From the NCBI GenBank assembly GCA_026182355.1, contig JAPFBL010000001.1, positions 1,798,001 to 1,862,000 on the forward strand: a stretch of 64,000 nucleotides of DNA, read 5' to 3'. The translations under genes and the position numbers were made by a program. The number at the start of each line of letters is the position of its first letter. Position 1 is the stretch's first letter. The stretch is from Hermatobates lingyangjiaoensis (lineage: Eukaryota; Arthropoda; Insecta; Hemiptera; Hermatobatidae). The notes under the pieces were generated by a model, which did not search any database, had not been told where the DNA came from, and saw only the letters and a program-made list of their open reading frames with translations. Positions 1 to 12,796 of this stretch are shown in pieces.

Positions 1-999
1 GTTTTATGAAAGGAAATAACATCGCACTTAATTGTAACCAGCAAAATAAGTGCTTGAGCTAGCCATCCAACAATTGAATCAGATACTGAGAGATCATTTT
101 AAATGACCTTCGAAAACAATTATCATCTTATTATTGCTTATTATTACCATCTACTGCTTGAAAATATATGTGAAATAAATGCAATTATAAGACGGGTGCA
201 GCGACTGTTGTTTGCAGGCAAACACTTTAACTGAATCCAAACTATACAATGCATTTTCCAATACTATTTCTTTTTAATTCAACAGAATGCATTTTCTTAT
301 ACTTTTGCTTTCTGAAATTCACCTCTCAGTGACTGAAGACACTTCCATTCATTCTTATATTCATTTACCCTTTAAATGAAATATAACCAATGAAATCATG
401 GCAAATGGATCAAAATTTGCATATAGGAATTGTTATTAGATATTTTAATGCTTTCTAATTCACATATTTTATTTCATTATTAAATGAAATAATGTGTGGT
501 ATGCTCTGATTTCCATACCACAGGGTTTTACGATTGTGTTTCTAGCGAATCATCTCATACGTAGCCAAAAGTTTGAATGCGTGGAGAATGAATCTTAATT
601 GAACTAAATGTTTACAATAAACGAATATATGTTGTGTTTTATTTTCGAAGTATAATATTATGTATTTCAAGAGGGTAACATGTATGACCTATAATAGAGC
701 TGATAAATGAAACATGAATTATGGTAATCCATAACCAGTAATATAAATTTGATTCGTCTTCAAGAATTCCAAAGACTCTAAAAAAACACAAAGATACTCT
801 GTAATTAAATGAATAGAGATAGCAGAAAATAAATGGGGACGGGCGTTTCTCTGGAACTTGTAAGTTAAGAGTCAACCTTGATGGTATATTTTATACTAAA
901 GAGTGTAATTATACAGCAGTGCAGGTTAAGGCAAAGTTAAGTAATAAAAGGAAGTAAGTGAAATGAAGTCGTCAGAAATGCGAATGCCATTTGTAAACA

Positions 1000-1165
1000 T
1001 ACATGTATGATAAGTGCAATAAAGGATGCAGAACAATGGAAATAGGCAAGGAGGTAGGAGGGTTGGAGTGAGTGGGAAAGCATTGGGGGGTGAAGGCAAG
1101 ACGAAGAGGGAAGCAGGGTGAGAGGGGGCTTTGAATTAGCATAGAACACGACGCTGGAGATTGGA

Positions 1166-1202
<37 letters not shown>

Positions 1203-1330
1203 AAGCAAGCGCTCTCCACCAAATCCCCTCTTGGAGACCTCTCGAAGGATGAACAGTGGGGCCTGAGCCAACGACGCCCAGAGGCTCCGGCTAATCACTG
1301 CACAACGTGTGGTATGAGTGGCCAAACATC
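1000..1330. other. GC-richer island with a (GA)n tract
   Basis: Base composition rises well above the surrounding AT-rich DNA, and a pure GA run of about 32 bp lies at 1169-1200. Minus-strand open frames here are low-complexity (LSLSLS from the GA run) and look non-coding. It may be an intronic regulatory island or simply an old repeat; nothing in the sequence decides between these. Confidence 0.35.
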
Positions 1331-2494
1331 ATGTGCGTAGCATCAGTCATGAGATCACTGGTACAAAGATAACGTAAGAGCTATACCAAACCACCGTGCA
1401 TAGAGACACCTCACATGTTACATGAAAACATCTCACAGTATTTTCACGACATTCCTTCACCAGTCTTGAAAGAAATGTACAAAACCATAACGGCAACATG
1501 AGATTGTATTAAAAATTCGTATATGTGGATCATCACAAGTTGAAGCTACATTATCAACAATTTATTTTACAGTAATTTTTATTACTTAATAATAATAATG
1601 ATAATGAAACAAATGATCAAGATGTTGCATCCTGCTTTAAATTTCAAAATAAATTCTTAGTTTTAAAGTTGTAGATTTAAATAAAATTACGATAAATAAA
1701 CTTAAGGTATAAAACAAAAAAATCTGGACAGCAAAAAGTTTACAAAAGTTTTAATGTTTTAATTGAATGCGTGTTATTCAAATATTAATTAAAAATAATA
1801 CTAAATTTTTCATGTAAAAAATGAATACCATGTGGAAAGAAAAATGTTGCATAAAAGATGAGATTGAGGCAAATTTTCCTTGGATGACAATATGTTACTC
1901 TTTTGCGTATCATTCATGCTATAGCCAATATAATAGTCAACAAAAATATCTTAGACCTGATTGAGTAATTTTAGCCAATTTTATTTCGCAATGTTGAATT
2001 ATAAAACCAAACACTTTAAACAAATTTAAAATTTGAAGTGTAATATGTATTTAAAATACAAAATGAGAATTATAGAGGTCAAATTGTTATTTTCAATGAT
2101 AGAAGATTAAGGTTGCTTTAAGTATATTACTTTAAAAATGCAAAGTTGTTAGAATAAATGGGGATTGATTATTTCTAATCGGTTTGAAAGGATAATAACA
2201 TTTTGTTTAAAATATGATAATACGGACGAAATGAACAAAAATTAAATTAGCATAATCTAATTTAAGAAAGACCAGTGGTCCAGTAACTGATTCACGGTAT
2301 GAACCAAATATTAAATATTAACTGATCAGTCTTCTTTTAACGGCTAAATTCTTTAAAGAACACAGTTTTATAGACTGGATTGAGACTGTGGTCACTGAAT
2401 ACCACTAGGTATTTCAATTAGTACTAATCATATTTATTAATACAAATTACATATGCATAAATGTATAACGTCATAACGATATTATTAAAAACTC

Positions 2495-2865
2495 AATAAT
2501 ATATCAAACTTTCGTTGCTGACGTTTCAGTTTAATTTAAAACCTTTTTCATAGACGGAAGTAAGATTCTTTTGAAGGTAATTCCATTTATTTTTTAAAAG
2601 GAACTAACATTGTTGATTGGTCAAAGCATCCAACTAGACTAATCAGATACCATTGCTTGTAACTTACTTATAAATTACTAACATTATTGTTTTGACCAGT
2701 CAACATGGTTAGTTCATTTGAATAATGCAAATTTCATTTTCTTATTCAAAAAATTTACTTCTGGAATGAAAAAAGTTTCAAATAAAATCGAAACGTCGGC
2801 AACGAGAATTGATTTTGAATCTAGAAAATTGACCGAATCCCGATTACATAATGCCCTGATATTAT
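2495..2865. mobile_element. Old palindromic Penelope-type repeat, ACGT family
   Basis: The two halves are inverted copies. The left half, read on the minus strand, and the right half, on the plus strand, both carry a GAAACGTC box preceded by an A/T-rich hairpin with AAACCTTTTT-like arms. The arms are diverged, which implies an old insertion. The same family is present in much better condition at 7708-8112. GAA-ACGT-C fits the stem III and cleavage-site pattern of the minimal hammerhead motifs known from Penelope-like elements, but the CTGATGA half of the core is degenerate here (CTATGAA-like). Confidence 0.55.
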
Positions 2866-5397
2866 AAAAGTAAAGACTAATATATATCATGAGTAACTAT
2901 GTTGTTTTTTTTAAGTACAATTCTGGTTTTTCACCTTAAAGACGATTTTTAATAGGGTGCAGGATGTAATATTTTTGTTTGATTAATGATGCTAGCAAAA
3001 AATTAGTAATATTACATAAAAAATGTAATATACTTTAATTCTCATGTAGCGCATCTACATTAAGTAATTTGTTTTGAAGGAATTTATTTAAATACATAAA
3101 CAAATTTGTTATGTATTTAAATTAGTGCATTCTTTATCTCTAAGTTTGTTCTACAATACGTTCTTCTTCCTCTAAATTGACGTTGCTTTACATAAATACG
3201 AATCCCTGTAAAATAAAGCATCTAGAAAAGAACAGAGTCTCTAAAATTTACAGGAATTTTATATCTGCGTTAGTCAACCGAAAAAAGGAAGCCTAATTTT
3301 ATAATGGCAATATAAAAAAAAATCAAATTAAAAAATTTTTGTAATAATTTCACAATTTCCATAACTATATTGGCCAAACTGCATCAAAAATAGAATAACT
3401 ACAAATCAAGTTTGTTAGAAAGAGAGCAACATTATTTTAGTTTTATTTTTTCCCTAATTTGTTAACATTGGAGATAGGGAAAATTTTTCAATTCTTCTGT
3501 AGACAAGACTTAACTGAAAATCGTATTTTTCAAGGTGTCATTATTATATTTGTCTTGTAACATACATTTTCAATGTTGAAGATAAATTTATTTACACATT
3601 TACGAGTATGTTAGTGCATTTTTAACTCTGTGTTTGTAATACCGTATGATGGAGGAATGGTAAAAAAGAAGTGTCCAGTAAAAGAATAGAAGTCCCTTTA
3701 ATTCTACTTTATTGTTATATCCTTTAAATGTACTGTATTTTATATTCATTTTACGCTATAGAAAAGCAAGTATAAAGTTCATTCTGTCTGCATGCTTACA
3801 ATAGCGTAAGGATGAAACATTTGTAACTTTATACAAAATCATAACTAAAAATGTAGGTCACTTAAAAGGAAAAATAGCTGAGTAAGTATATTTTTTTCTC
3901 TAATTTTGTGTTATTTATCTTTAGGAAGCAACACTTCTGAGAAAAAGGAGATAACCAAACAAGTAAGATCCATAGAGAGTCTAGGCACAGCGATACGTTT
4001 CAAGAATTATAACAACTGATTCTTGTTCATCATAATTGACGAAATGGTATAAAGAAACATTATCAAATCATTTTAATAAATTATTGTTCCATTATTTCTG
4101 TTATCCAGTCTACTTATAGCAAAATTTAATTCACACCATCGCGTTTTTTTTTTATCTGTCGCTAAAACTGAGTTTAAAGCTAATGAAGCACATACATTTC
4201 CATATACAAAAGAAAATAAATAAATAAATAAATATTTACATATGCCTATTGGATATAATATGTTTCACACATCTTCTAGAAAAGACTAGAAAAACGAAAT
4301 AAAGACAGTCTCCATCTAAAACGGATTATGAAGCGAGAGACAGGGTAAAAGTCTAGAATAGCGATCTTTAGCAATGGTTTCTTGTATACCAAATCTAGTT
4401 TTAGGATTTAAAATAACATTAGGTGAACTGAAATTAAAAAAAAAAGAAACTGTAACAAATATTTCAGTTAATATGTTAGAAGTAAATAATTTGTGGGTTG
4501 TACTTTAAAGAAATGATGAATGCTCCACAACACTGCCAATTAGGTGGTAGCAACCTTCGAGTTAATTAGGGTAAACACAGAGCAGAGTGAATGACGTATT
4601 ATTTCTAAGATTAATGGAACACCCTCACTGGACAACAACATCCCCTGCAGCTAAAAACTTTCGAAAACTCGATAATTACACGAAACATAATTATAATATG
4701 TCAAATGAATTATACAAATAAGCACTTCAACTCACCCCTAAACAGAAAAGAATAATGCCAAAGTCTGACTTTTCTGGCAGAGAAGAAGTGATCCACAAAT
4801 AGAAAGGGGTCACTAGGGTTAGATAACAATCAATGCAAGCGAAACCAATTAAAATTTTCTTAATTAAAAATTGCAAGAAAACATATATTATAACAAAAGT
4901 TATGCCTATCCTGACAGACCAATTACAATTCTCATAAATAATACTGACTCAATCAATATGTTAATTAATAATAACTAATTTAAATAGGAATAAGATAAAA
5001 CTTTCTACTCTCGATAAAGAATACTCCGTATTATTTCTTAAATTGTTATTAGTGCCAAATCTTATTAGTAGAACAAAATTATTTGAAAACATAAATATCT
5101 GAACATACGAAATGATATAAATTATTAAGTCGTTAATATAAAAATATATCTAAGCATATAATTTGTAGACTTGTAAAAGATTAAAAAGAATATAATAAAC
5201 CCACAATTAGGTTGAAGTTGAAAAAGAACGAACATACTAACTAATTGGAAAAATATTGGCAACGATTGTCAGAATAACTTATGCTATATTTAGAACTAAT
5301 AATTGAAAGATTTATAAGAGAGACTTTTTATGGATTAGCATAAGGAGGTCACCTTCATTTATACTTCAAGTCTGCAGGAGCTGAATGAAAGGTATAA

Positions 5398-5660
5398 ATG
5401 GTCTTCAAAGATATGTATCCATATTTTGATGAGAATCTACTAGCTCGATCAGTCCAACTACTGTCAATATGTGATGATAAGGTATTCACTGAGCTCCTGA
5501 ACTCATTTCTGAGTCACCAGGCTGACGCTTGGCTGGACTTGCTGGATGTTTTGTAGGACAGACTAACTTTGTTAAAAGCGAATGGTGAAATCGATGCAAA
5601 TCCAATGGAAGCTGCTATAACTGAATATTCCTTTCTAAACATCCATGTTACATTATAAAT
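5398..5660 (+). pseudogene. Unrecognised coding-like fragment
   Basis: From ATG 5398 an open frame of 52 codons runs to a TAG at 5554-5556 and then stays open for about 34 more codons in the same frame. Its composition is protein-like and helical (for example ENLLARSVQLLSICDDK, then ADAWLDLLDVL before the stop and DRLTLLKANGEID after it) and GC is higher than in its AT-rich surroundings. No splice signals or promoter are obvious. I do not recognise the protein. It could be a decayed transposon or retrocopy with one nonsense change, or chance. Confidence 0.3.
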
Positions 5661-7707
5661 ATGAGATATATCAAGTCATTGTTTCATAAAAAGACCATGA
5701 AAAAAAATTTCTATGCATTTTTCCTTTAAATTGTTTCTTTTAAAGTTAATTCCGAATAATGTTCGACATAAATTTCACACTTTGCAAAAATTGGGAATCA
5801 ATTTAAAATAAACGCTGGGCACATCTAGATATACCAGTAATAAGATAATAATAAAAGGTAAAAAAAAATGATTGGTTATTGCCATGATTATTACATCATT
5901 TTTATCAACAAGATGAAAAAAGTTGATGAAAGTTTTTTCAAATAAAAACCATTCAGGAATTTAAAGTAGTTATTCGCTAAGGCTAATAAATATTTAAATC
6001 TTATACAAGTTGTAAGTAGACAGTTTTTATATCGATTTGGTGAGAACAGAATAATTATTTAGACATTCCTTTGAATCATTATTTAGATACATTTAGACAT
6101 TTCTGAATGAAAAAACAAATTCATCAGCATTTTCAGTTCACAAGGTCGTCAAACTGTCCAGTTTAGACATTATTTAAAAGGTGAACAGCTTGGCTGTACA
6201 GAAGGAGGTGAGATGTGAAAGAAGTGCGAGTTAAAAGCTGTGGGAAACTCTATCTTAGTTAATCTAGGAAGAGTCGTGGTAACAATTCGAATATCAACAG
6301 AACAAGACTTACTCCAGAGCTATATTCTTAGATATGGAATTGCAGAATTGCCCCAAGCCTCTATGCAAAGAACAGGAAAGTGCAGTAGAGGGTTCTTAAG
6401 TATACCTCCTATATTTACTTTCTGAAGAAACCGGAATGGACCAGCACTTTAAGAATCCAATAAGACGACGACTTTTGCCAGAAATACATTCAAGAAATAT
6501 TTAACAAGGATAGATTGTTAAAAAAGGCTATAATGAGGAGTTAATTTTTATTCTGTATAGTGAGAAAAGGTTTTGACCTTAAAGATTTTGATGAAAATTT
6601 TGAAGAAATTAATGTTTAGTTGAATTTCATCATTCCTTCAAGTGTTGTGTGATACTTTACAGTAAGTCTGCAAACCTTGTTCAGTCTGAGATAGACGCCT
6701 AGACGTCAAGCAGTCTTTCAGACAAATACATGACAACTGAAAGGCTGTTAAAACAATTTTGAAATTTCTTACAGAAAACGGTTTATCTGAAAATTAAAAT
6801 ACTCGTATTTAACTAAAAGAGGTTTTCCAAGCATACGAATCATCTATTTAGAAATTTAAACACTCTACTGTAATGCATAATGAATCATGTGAAAATATGA
6901 AGTTGAGCATTTTTTTTAAAAGTTACAATGAATAAAACGTAAGGTAATGTTACCAGACCTACCTTAGATACTCGTACATAGATAATACAAAGGAATGCCA
7001 TGCTTTAAGTTCTTGGGATATGCAAAGGATCACTATTTATCAAGAAATTGTTTTCCGATACACTGTAGAGATACAGATATCTTCAAATGGGCAGTTATCA
7101 ACCCATTATGCTCTAGTAATTAACAATCACACTTTCATTAATTATGTGAACATTCTATAATATTTAATAGTTTCGAATAGTAAAGGTTATTGTCACCTTT
7201 AGAAATTGTAAATAAACTATTTTGGCAATTACAATAAAATAATGCTTGATAAATATTCTTGCTTTCTCTTTACTTCAACCCTAGAATTTACATCGATGAG
7301 TTTCCTACACATTTCACAACTTACTAAGGTAAATATACTATGAAGAAATCGAAAAGACATTCCATACTAAAATTGAGTAGATAATTCAAGTGGATCGAAT
7401 CTGGAATGAAGAAATTGGACAACTGTCTGACTAAGGAACTTGGATGACAGTGCGTCTGAAACTGAATGCCAAAGGCGTAGATATGATATAAGAGGGACGT
7501 TAACTATTCCACTCGGCAGCAGACCTTTCCGTGTACCCTCTTCACTTTGTCACATGCCATCTCCATTTCAAAGTTCTCTCTAAAGGTCCAATTAAAGAAA
7601 TATGCATAAATACTTTATATTCATTACTTTAGAGTATTAAATATGCTTTTAATAACGTCTATTATCTATATATACAAAACAGATTCAATAATATATCGAC
7701 CTTTTGA

Positions 7708-8112
7708 TAGAATAGGTGTGTTATCTAATCGGGATAGGGTCAATTTTCTACGTTCAAAAATCAAACTCCCGTTCCCGACGTTTTGGTTTTATTTTAAAAC
7801 CTTTTTCATAGGGAGAAGTAAGATTTTTTGACTAAGAAAATGCTATTTATATTATTTAAAGGAATAACAATCTTAACCGGACAAAACCTTCGACTAGACT
7901 AGTAAGATAATATTACACTTGTAATTATTCTTATTAGTCTAGTCGAAGGTTTTGTCCGGTTAAGATTGTTGTTCCTTTAAATAATATAAATGGCATTTTC
8001 TTAGTCAAAAAATTCTTTTTTCTTCCTATGAAAAACCGAAACATCGGCAACGAGAGTTTGATTTTTACACCGAGAAAATTGACCGTATCCCAATTAGTTA
8101 ACATACCGACTC
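7708..8112. mobile_element. Palindromic Penelope-type repeat, ACGT family
   Basis: This is a near-perfect inverted repeat of about 400 bp. The left arm (7708-7912) and right arm (7935-8105) match almost base for base around a roughly 20-bp A/T-rich loop; a run of about 20 bp (the AAACCTTTTT hairpin side) is missing from the right arm. Each arm ends in an outward ribozyme-like box: CGAAACATCGGC on the plus strand near 8037 and CAAAACGTCGGG on the minus strand near 7780. The same family in more decayed form is at 2495-2865. Head-to-head copies like this are common for Penelope-like retroelements. Confidence 0.65.
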
Positions 8113-8129
8113 TTTTATTTATATATACA

Positions 8130-8590
8130 AGTATAAAGTTCGTGAGTTTGTTTCCTTGTTCACCCTTTTTCCGTGAAGAGACCTGAAATTATTACAATCT
8201 TTACTTTAGTTGTAGTTTTAATTAATAATAACAAATCATATTAGGGGGTCAGGGTAGCCAAGTGACTTGCGTGCTCGCCTCGACTTTCTACATTATTATT
8301 TAATGATATTTCTCATTACGGGGTCAGGGCAGCCTATAATATATAATACACTATTACATTAGAGGTAAAAAACTGAATAATTGTAGAAACAAACTTGAAC
8401 ACAACTGCAGATAAAATTCGAATGTTCTGAGGTAATATTACAAAGACACATTTCTTTCATTAATGTTATTTTATGTTAGGTAAATAAATTGAATATTTCA
8501 ATTTATAAGTTTTGTTTGTTTTAAATATATTTGACTGTGGATATAACTTGAATTGATGTTTTATTTATTTATGTCATAAAATAAATGATT
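8130..8590 (+). repeat. Interspersed repeat R1 with tRNA-like SINE-head segments
   Basis: The block matches 46005-46675 in the opposite orientation, including a TTTGTTTCCTTGTTCACCC-like end, a GGTCAGGGTAGCC segment and a TTTATGTCATAAAATAAATG-like end. The segment near 8251-8335 (GGGGTCAGGGTAGCC, then GTGCTCGCCTC) resembles the tRNA-derived head of the SINEs elsewhere in the window and occurs about twice, compared with three times in the other copy. No coding capacity is visible. Confidence 0.6.
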
Positions 8591-9489
8591 TTTTTTACTT
8601 TTAGATGATTTTTATTTTGCTAAATATACTTACTGTGTATATATATCTTGAATCATGTTAAGACTACTATATCAAAAGCTTGGGTCATATAAGAATCTGT
8701 TTCAGTGCCTTAATAACAAGAAACAACAATAAAAATTATCCCTGTCAACCATGTTCAGTGAATTTATTTCAATAACTATTGCTGTAATTTCTGAGTGACA
8801 CAAAGGGTCACGGGTAGTCTAATAGGTAATAAAACTGCTTTATAATATTTTAGCTACAAACAGAAATATACGTTAAGAGTTAATAACTTACAAAACCTAA
8901 ATACGAACATAAATTAGTCCTAATTTTTCCTAACACAGTAAGGCCATGCATTCCAAAATACTTAAAGTAATAATTCACAGAAAAGGAATAAGTTGCATTG
9001 CTTTACTTGGAATAATACAAATAAATTATTTTACTTCATATTATTTGTAATTTAAATTCAAACTTTTCAGGATATTATAAAAAAAACACCTTTATTTCTT
9101 TATTGAATTCTACTCACAATTTTTATTATTTATCATAAAAGTATGCTGATGTTATTTCTAATAATTTGGTTCATAACACCTAGGTGAAGTATTAAAAATC
9201 TTGATAACATTCCTTACTATGTGCTGTCAAATCTAAAGAAAAACTCTCTAGGTGTTTACGGTTGAGATAGGTCAAAAATAACCATAATGACTGTTACTCT
9301 CATTCCCGTTAGAACATGATGATCCTTGGGTAAGACAGAATGGTCACCTTAATGTCAAGAGAGAGCTGTTCATCAGTTTGGCTCTATGAAATGCCAGACC
9401 TTGTTTCAATTATACATGTTGTTACGATTTCAACATTACGACTTGAGAATTGAGGAGAAAAATTGGTAAATGGAGACATTAAAATAAAC

Positions 9490-9880
9490 AAAAAGCCCGT
9501 AATGGCGGTCGTCCTCAGGAGAAGAAGTGAACTGACGGAGGGACGACAGTCAACTAAACACTTAGTTGACTAAACTGAGTTTAGTTGGCTATCGTCCCTC
9601 CGTCAATTCACTTCTTCTCCTGAGGACGACCGCCATTATGGTCGAAATATTGAAAAGTGAGTCTTTGTTATGTTTTTGTCTATGTGTCACAGTTTATTTT
9701 AAGTGTAATCTGTCCTGCCGGACCATTTCTGTTTATCATGGTATATATATATATATATACAATTAAAAGAAACGGTCCAGCGGACTTTTTTAAATAAAAT
9801 AAATTCAAAAGGAAGGAAACACACAGAAAGACACAGACATAACTCACATCGATATTTCAACTATTGTCGTCATCAGGAGG
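9490..9880. mobile_element. Penelope-type repeat cluster, ATAT family
   Basis: An inverted repeat (arms about 9495-9557 and 9580-9643) carries on the plus strand CTGAGGA at 9620, a hairpin with GACC/GGTC arms, then GAAATATT at 9644. A second inverted unit, around the TA run at 9738-9760, has GTCCTGCCGGACCATTTC-like arms. A third ribozyme-like box lies on the minus strand at 9851-9876 (CTGATGA ... GAAATATC). The order CTGANGA - hairpin - GAA - ATAT palindrome - T/C matches the minimal hammerhead layout of Penelope-like terminal repeats. Confidence 0.55.
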
Positions 9881-10119
9881 TGTGAAGAGCGAAGAGTCCC
9901 GCAGGAAGGCAGGGCGGTGACTCATATATATATATTCACTTGATAAACGGAAAGACGATCCAAACGACACACTAGCCGTTACGCCTACAACGTGCTTGGT
10001 CTCCCTTTCTCTTTTCTCCTGAAGAGGATTGCCAAAAATTTGAGTCTGTAAGTGTGTGTGCTGTTTACTTTGTGTGCTACCTATCTTCAATTTTGAAGAT
10101 CAAACCACAATATGAAAAT

Positions 10120-10197
<78 letters not shown>

Positions 10198-10246
10198 TGT
10201 GTATCAGTTTTCGATATCACTATTAATATTTACAATATCAATATTT

Positions 10247-10290
<44 letters not shown>
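10120..10290. repeat. Compound microsatellite (TA)n(GT)n ... (TA)n
   Basis: A TA run (about 10123-10150) passes directly into a GT run (about 10151-10196). After roughly 55 bp with AATATTTACAATATC-like inverted words, a second TA run follows (about 10251-10286). The IYIYIY/VCVCVC open frames across it are artefacts of the dinucleotide repeats. Confidence 0.9.
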
Positions 10291-10294
<4 letters not shown>

Positions 10295-10885
10295 TAGTAG
10301 ATATTATTCAAGGCAGTCTGAGAGATACTTGTGCGATTTTGTCTAAGTCAGTAAAGAAAGAAAGGAAATGAGAAAAAGAATATCTATTTTACCAGCTACA
10401 TAAAAGGAAAACGTAATTTAAATTCAACATACATACATGCATACAGAAATAGTATTTCATTATTAATTAACTTTGAGATACTGGCCATTTCCTCAAAACA
10501 TTTACTAAGGAAAATCAATAGTAGCATCACTGGGTGGAACTTGAAAATATCTCTAAGCCTTGTTTTTTCTTTTTTTTTTATTTCCTATAAAAGAATAAAA
10601 TGTTCCATTCTGTTTTCTGTATAAATTTAAAACAAGGCTCTAATTGATGTAACAGAGGTGTCCTGTTAGACTGGTTATGAAATTGAACAAGGTAAGGAAT
10701 AACAGAAGAGACAAAATAAAACAGAAAAAGCCTATATAGGGAAACGATAGAATTAAACAGCTGGTCGAGTTACAAGGCCCAGAAGAGAACACTTCCAAAT
10801 AAAAAAAAGAAAAAAAAAGAGGGAAAGAAAATAAAAGGACCTACAAGAATTGTATCGGTACAAAGGGGTGTGTAGTCGGAAATAT

Positions 10886-11260
10886 ATCAGGGGTTTTCAA
10901 TCGGGCAGCCGTGTCGCAACTAGGCGATGACCCGACTCAATTGGAATGGAACCAATAAAATTGGGCCGGTTAATTTGTTGGGGGCCGAGGAGCTTGTCGC
11001 CGGGGGTGGGACCGCCCCCATAGATCAGTCCATCGGGGGAGGGGGGTGAATTTAAATTGAGGGTGGAAGGGGGACGGTGGTGGTGGTTTAGCAGGCAGCG
11101 ACTATAGATAACGGCATGAATATGCAGGTCCACTGCCAATTGGGCCTGCTATCACAACAGGGCTCTCTAATCAGGCCCTACGTCATCCCACCCCCACAGA
11201 CGGCCCTTTAATTAATACCGGCCCTGGTCCACAAGCTTAGCCCCAACCGCCCTAAATATT
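10886..11260. other. GC-rich intronic island
   Basis: About 370 bp is strongly GC-rich, with G-runs (11030-11080) and short A/T-rich homeobox-like words (GGTTAATTTG, TTTAATTAAT) inside otherwise GC-rich DNA. There is no plausible exon: frames are proline/glycine-rich and lack splice sites in a phase that fits. The island stands out from its AT-rich intron and is a candidate conserved regulatory element. It begins with CAGGGGTTTTCAA, which also resembles hAT-type termini, but no matching far end was seen. Confidence 0.4.
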
Positions 11261-11435
11261 CAGGAGACCCTTCTCACAGCCAAGAACATCTCCTCACTCC
11301 TTTATAATCTTATGAATAATTACCAACATCAAACGAAAACACCCAAACCCAATCCTAAACTCCTTTTCCTGTTTAACTAAAAATAAATTCATCAACCAAC
11401 TCCATTAATCAAACTAGTCCCGGGGATACAGTACT

Positions 11436-12000
11436 TAAGGTCCTGGACAATCCGACCAGAATAATGTTAACTTCCACACCAACAGGAACACAACCCTTTA
11501 CAATGACTCGCTCAATGTTTTTCTTTAATCAAAAACTAATAATCTTCCCAAGTCCATCAGCTCTTCATAATCAAGGTGCTGATTCCTCCCAAGGACAAAG
11601 CACCGCATTCACCATAAAATGGCACAACTCTTTCTATAGTGTTACATTCAAGAAAGAGTACATTAAATATTGTGCCATTTAGTCTTCAAAATAAAACATA
11701 TTAACAATAAAACATACATTCATGGGCAAACAAAAAATTAATCCAATGCAAAGATGGAATACATAATCAGTTCATGGAGGTAACTTGTAAAAAGTTTCCG
11801 GTATATATTCTTTCATAGATTTGCATCTTTTGCCTTTGCCTGCTTACATTTTCTTCCTTATTTGCAGTCATCATACTCGTAGTTGATGACCCTGATAAAA
11901 AATAGTCATATTATTTTTCCGAAGCTCAAAATTAAAGTAATACTTTTTTCTTACAAAAGCTGTGAGGTGATTTGATGTTATCTCGTAATTCATGCGCTTC
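11436..12000. repeat. Local duplication flanking exon 6, copy A
   Basis: 11436-11600 matches 12797-12960 at roughly nine bases in ten (starting TAAGGTCCTGGACAATCCGA). A second block near 11790-11970 matches 13245-13410 (AAAAAGTTT, GTAGTTGATGACC, GAAGCTCAAA words). The middle parts are diverged or replaced. The two copies are in the same orientation and bracket coding exon 6. Confidence 0.65.
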
Positions 12001-12276
12001 ACTTAGGTAATTCATTGCTCTTACTACTTTTCTCAGGAAAGGGATGAAAGCTTTTATACAATGGATAATATGATGAAATAATATTCTAAACTATGTTATT
12101 TCGAGTGCAGATGCTGTCCAAACTAAAGTTAGAAGTGCCGGGCTCTACAACTATAAGGCTGATTACAGAGTAGAGTATAAGGCGTGTAGGCTTCCAAAGC
12201 AACAAAATATCTATTTTACTTCTACTTTACAGCTACTCAAAGTCCTAAATATGAGGGTAATAACTAAAAAAAGAAC

Positions 12277-12384
12277 CTTGACTTTAGCGAGTCTGGGGTT
12301 TTCGGCCAGTAGTTTAGCCACAGCCTGGTAGTCCCCTTGTGAGCACTTCACCAACCATTCGCGATACTTGGGGTCCAACTGAAG
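12277..12384 (-). CDS. sowah: SOWAH exon 6: start of the ankyrin-repeat region
   Basis: This exon encodes 36 residues, protein positions about 287-322, beginning LQLDPKYREWLVKCSQGDY and ending ENPRLAKVK. The pattern (L)DP-x-x-x-EW-L-x3-x-GDY-x-A-L-x-x-LL-x-x-x-P-x-LA is the signature entry into the C-terminal ankyrin repeats of SOWAH proteins (SOWAHA-D in vertebrates, sosondowah in insects). These are ankyrin adaptor-type proteins of poorly known biochemical function. The acceptor is strong (TTTGTTTCAG just before the exon). The donor AAG/GTTCTT is weaker than the gene's other donors. Both ends are phase 0, so it joins exon 5 in frame. The rest of the ankyrin region must be encoded beyond the left edge, so the protein is incomplete here. 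It is confidently a member of the family; the exact paralogue or orthologue name is inferred. Confidence 0.9.
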
Positions 12385-12796
12385 CTGAAACAAAACAATC
12401 ACCTTTTTGAAGCTAAGTCGATAAATACAAGAAATTCAAGCTTCAGACAGACCAGTAATGTTTTTGACATTCAATGTACTTAAGAACAGTGATTTTACAT
12501 ATTTAAGACATTCGACTAGCTTTCTATACGATTATAGTTTTAATCACAAAATGTTTAACATTTTAAACATGTCATAACAAATAGTTAAGACACTTTTTTA
12601 AAAAAAAAATCAAAAAACCAAATACTGTTGTTACAGGAAACTTTCTTTAATTATGTTTTCCATCTTTTTATAGCAAATACTACAAACTTTTTTCAAGGAG
12701 TCTATATAATCCAAATATATGATATACAATGGGGAAGGTATGACTACAGTTCAGAACCACAAAAATGAACCGTTTATTCAAAATTTAACATGCTGT

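Larger units (their letters stand above)
1..12276 (-). other. sowah: Partial intron 6 of the SOWAH gene (continues past the left edge)
   Basis: Everything left of exon 6 on the minus strand should be intron. The next exon, expected to encode the GYTALHW-type start of the first full ankyrin repeat, was not found in any frame here, so it lies outside the window. The stretch holds two ACGT-family palindromes (2495-2865, 7708-8112), an interspersed repeat (8130-8590), an ATAT-family element (9490-9880), microsatellites (10120-10290), GC-rich islands (1000-1330, 10886-11260) and one copy of a local duplication (11436-12000). Blocks 1-1000, 1330-2490, 2870-5390, 5660-7700 and 8600-9480 are AT-rich and I see no gene or repeat structure in them apart from short A/T runs. 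Confidence 0.7.

Noticed and set aside
10054..10371. A 105-codon open frame with IYIYIY and VCVCVC runs
   Set aside because: Direct product of TA and GT microsatellites.
1..12276. Search for the next ankyrin exon (GYTALHW-type) on the minus strand
   Set aside because: No matching sequence or GC-richer exon with suitable splice sites found; the exon is presumed to lie beyond the window.
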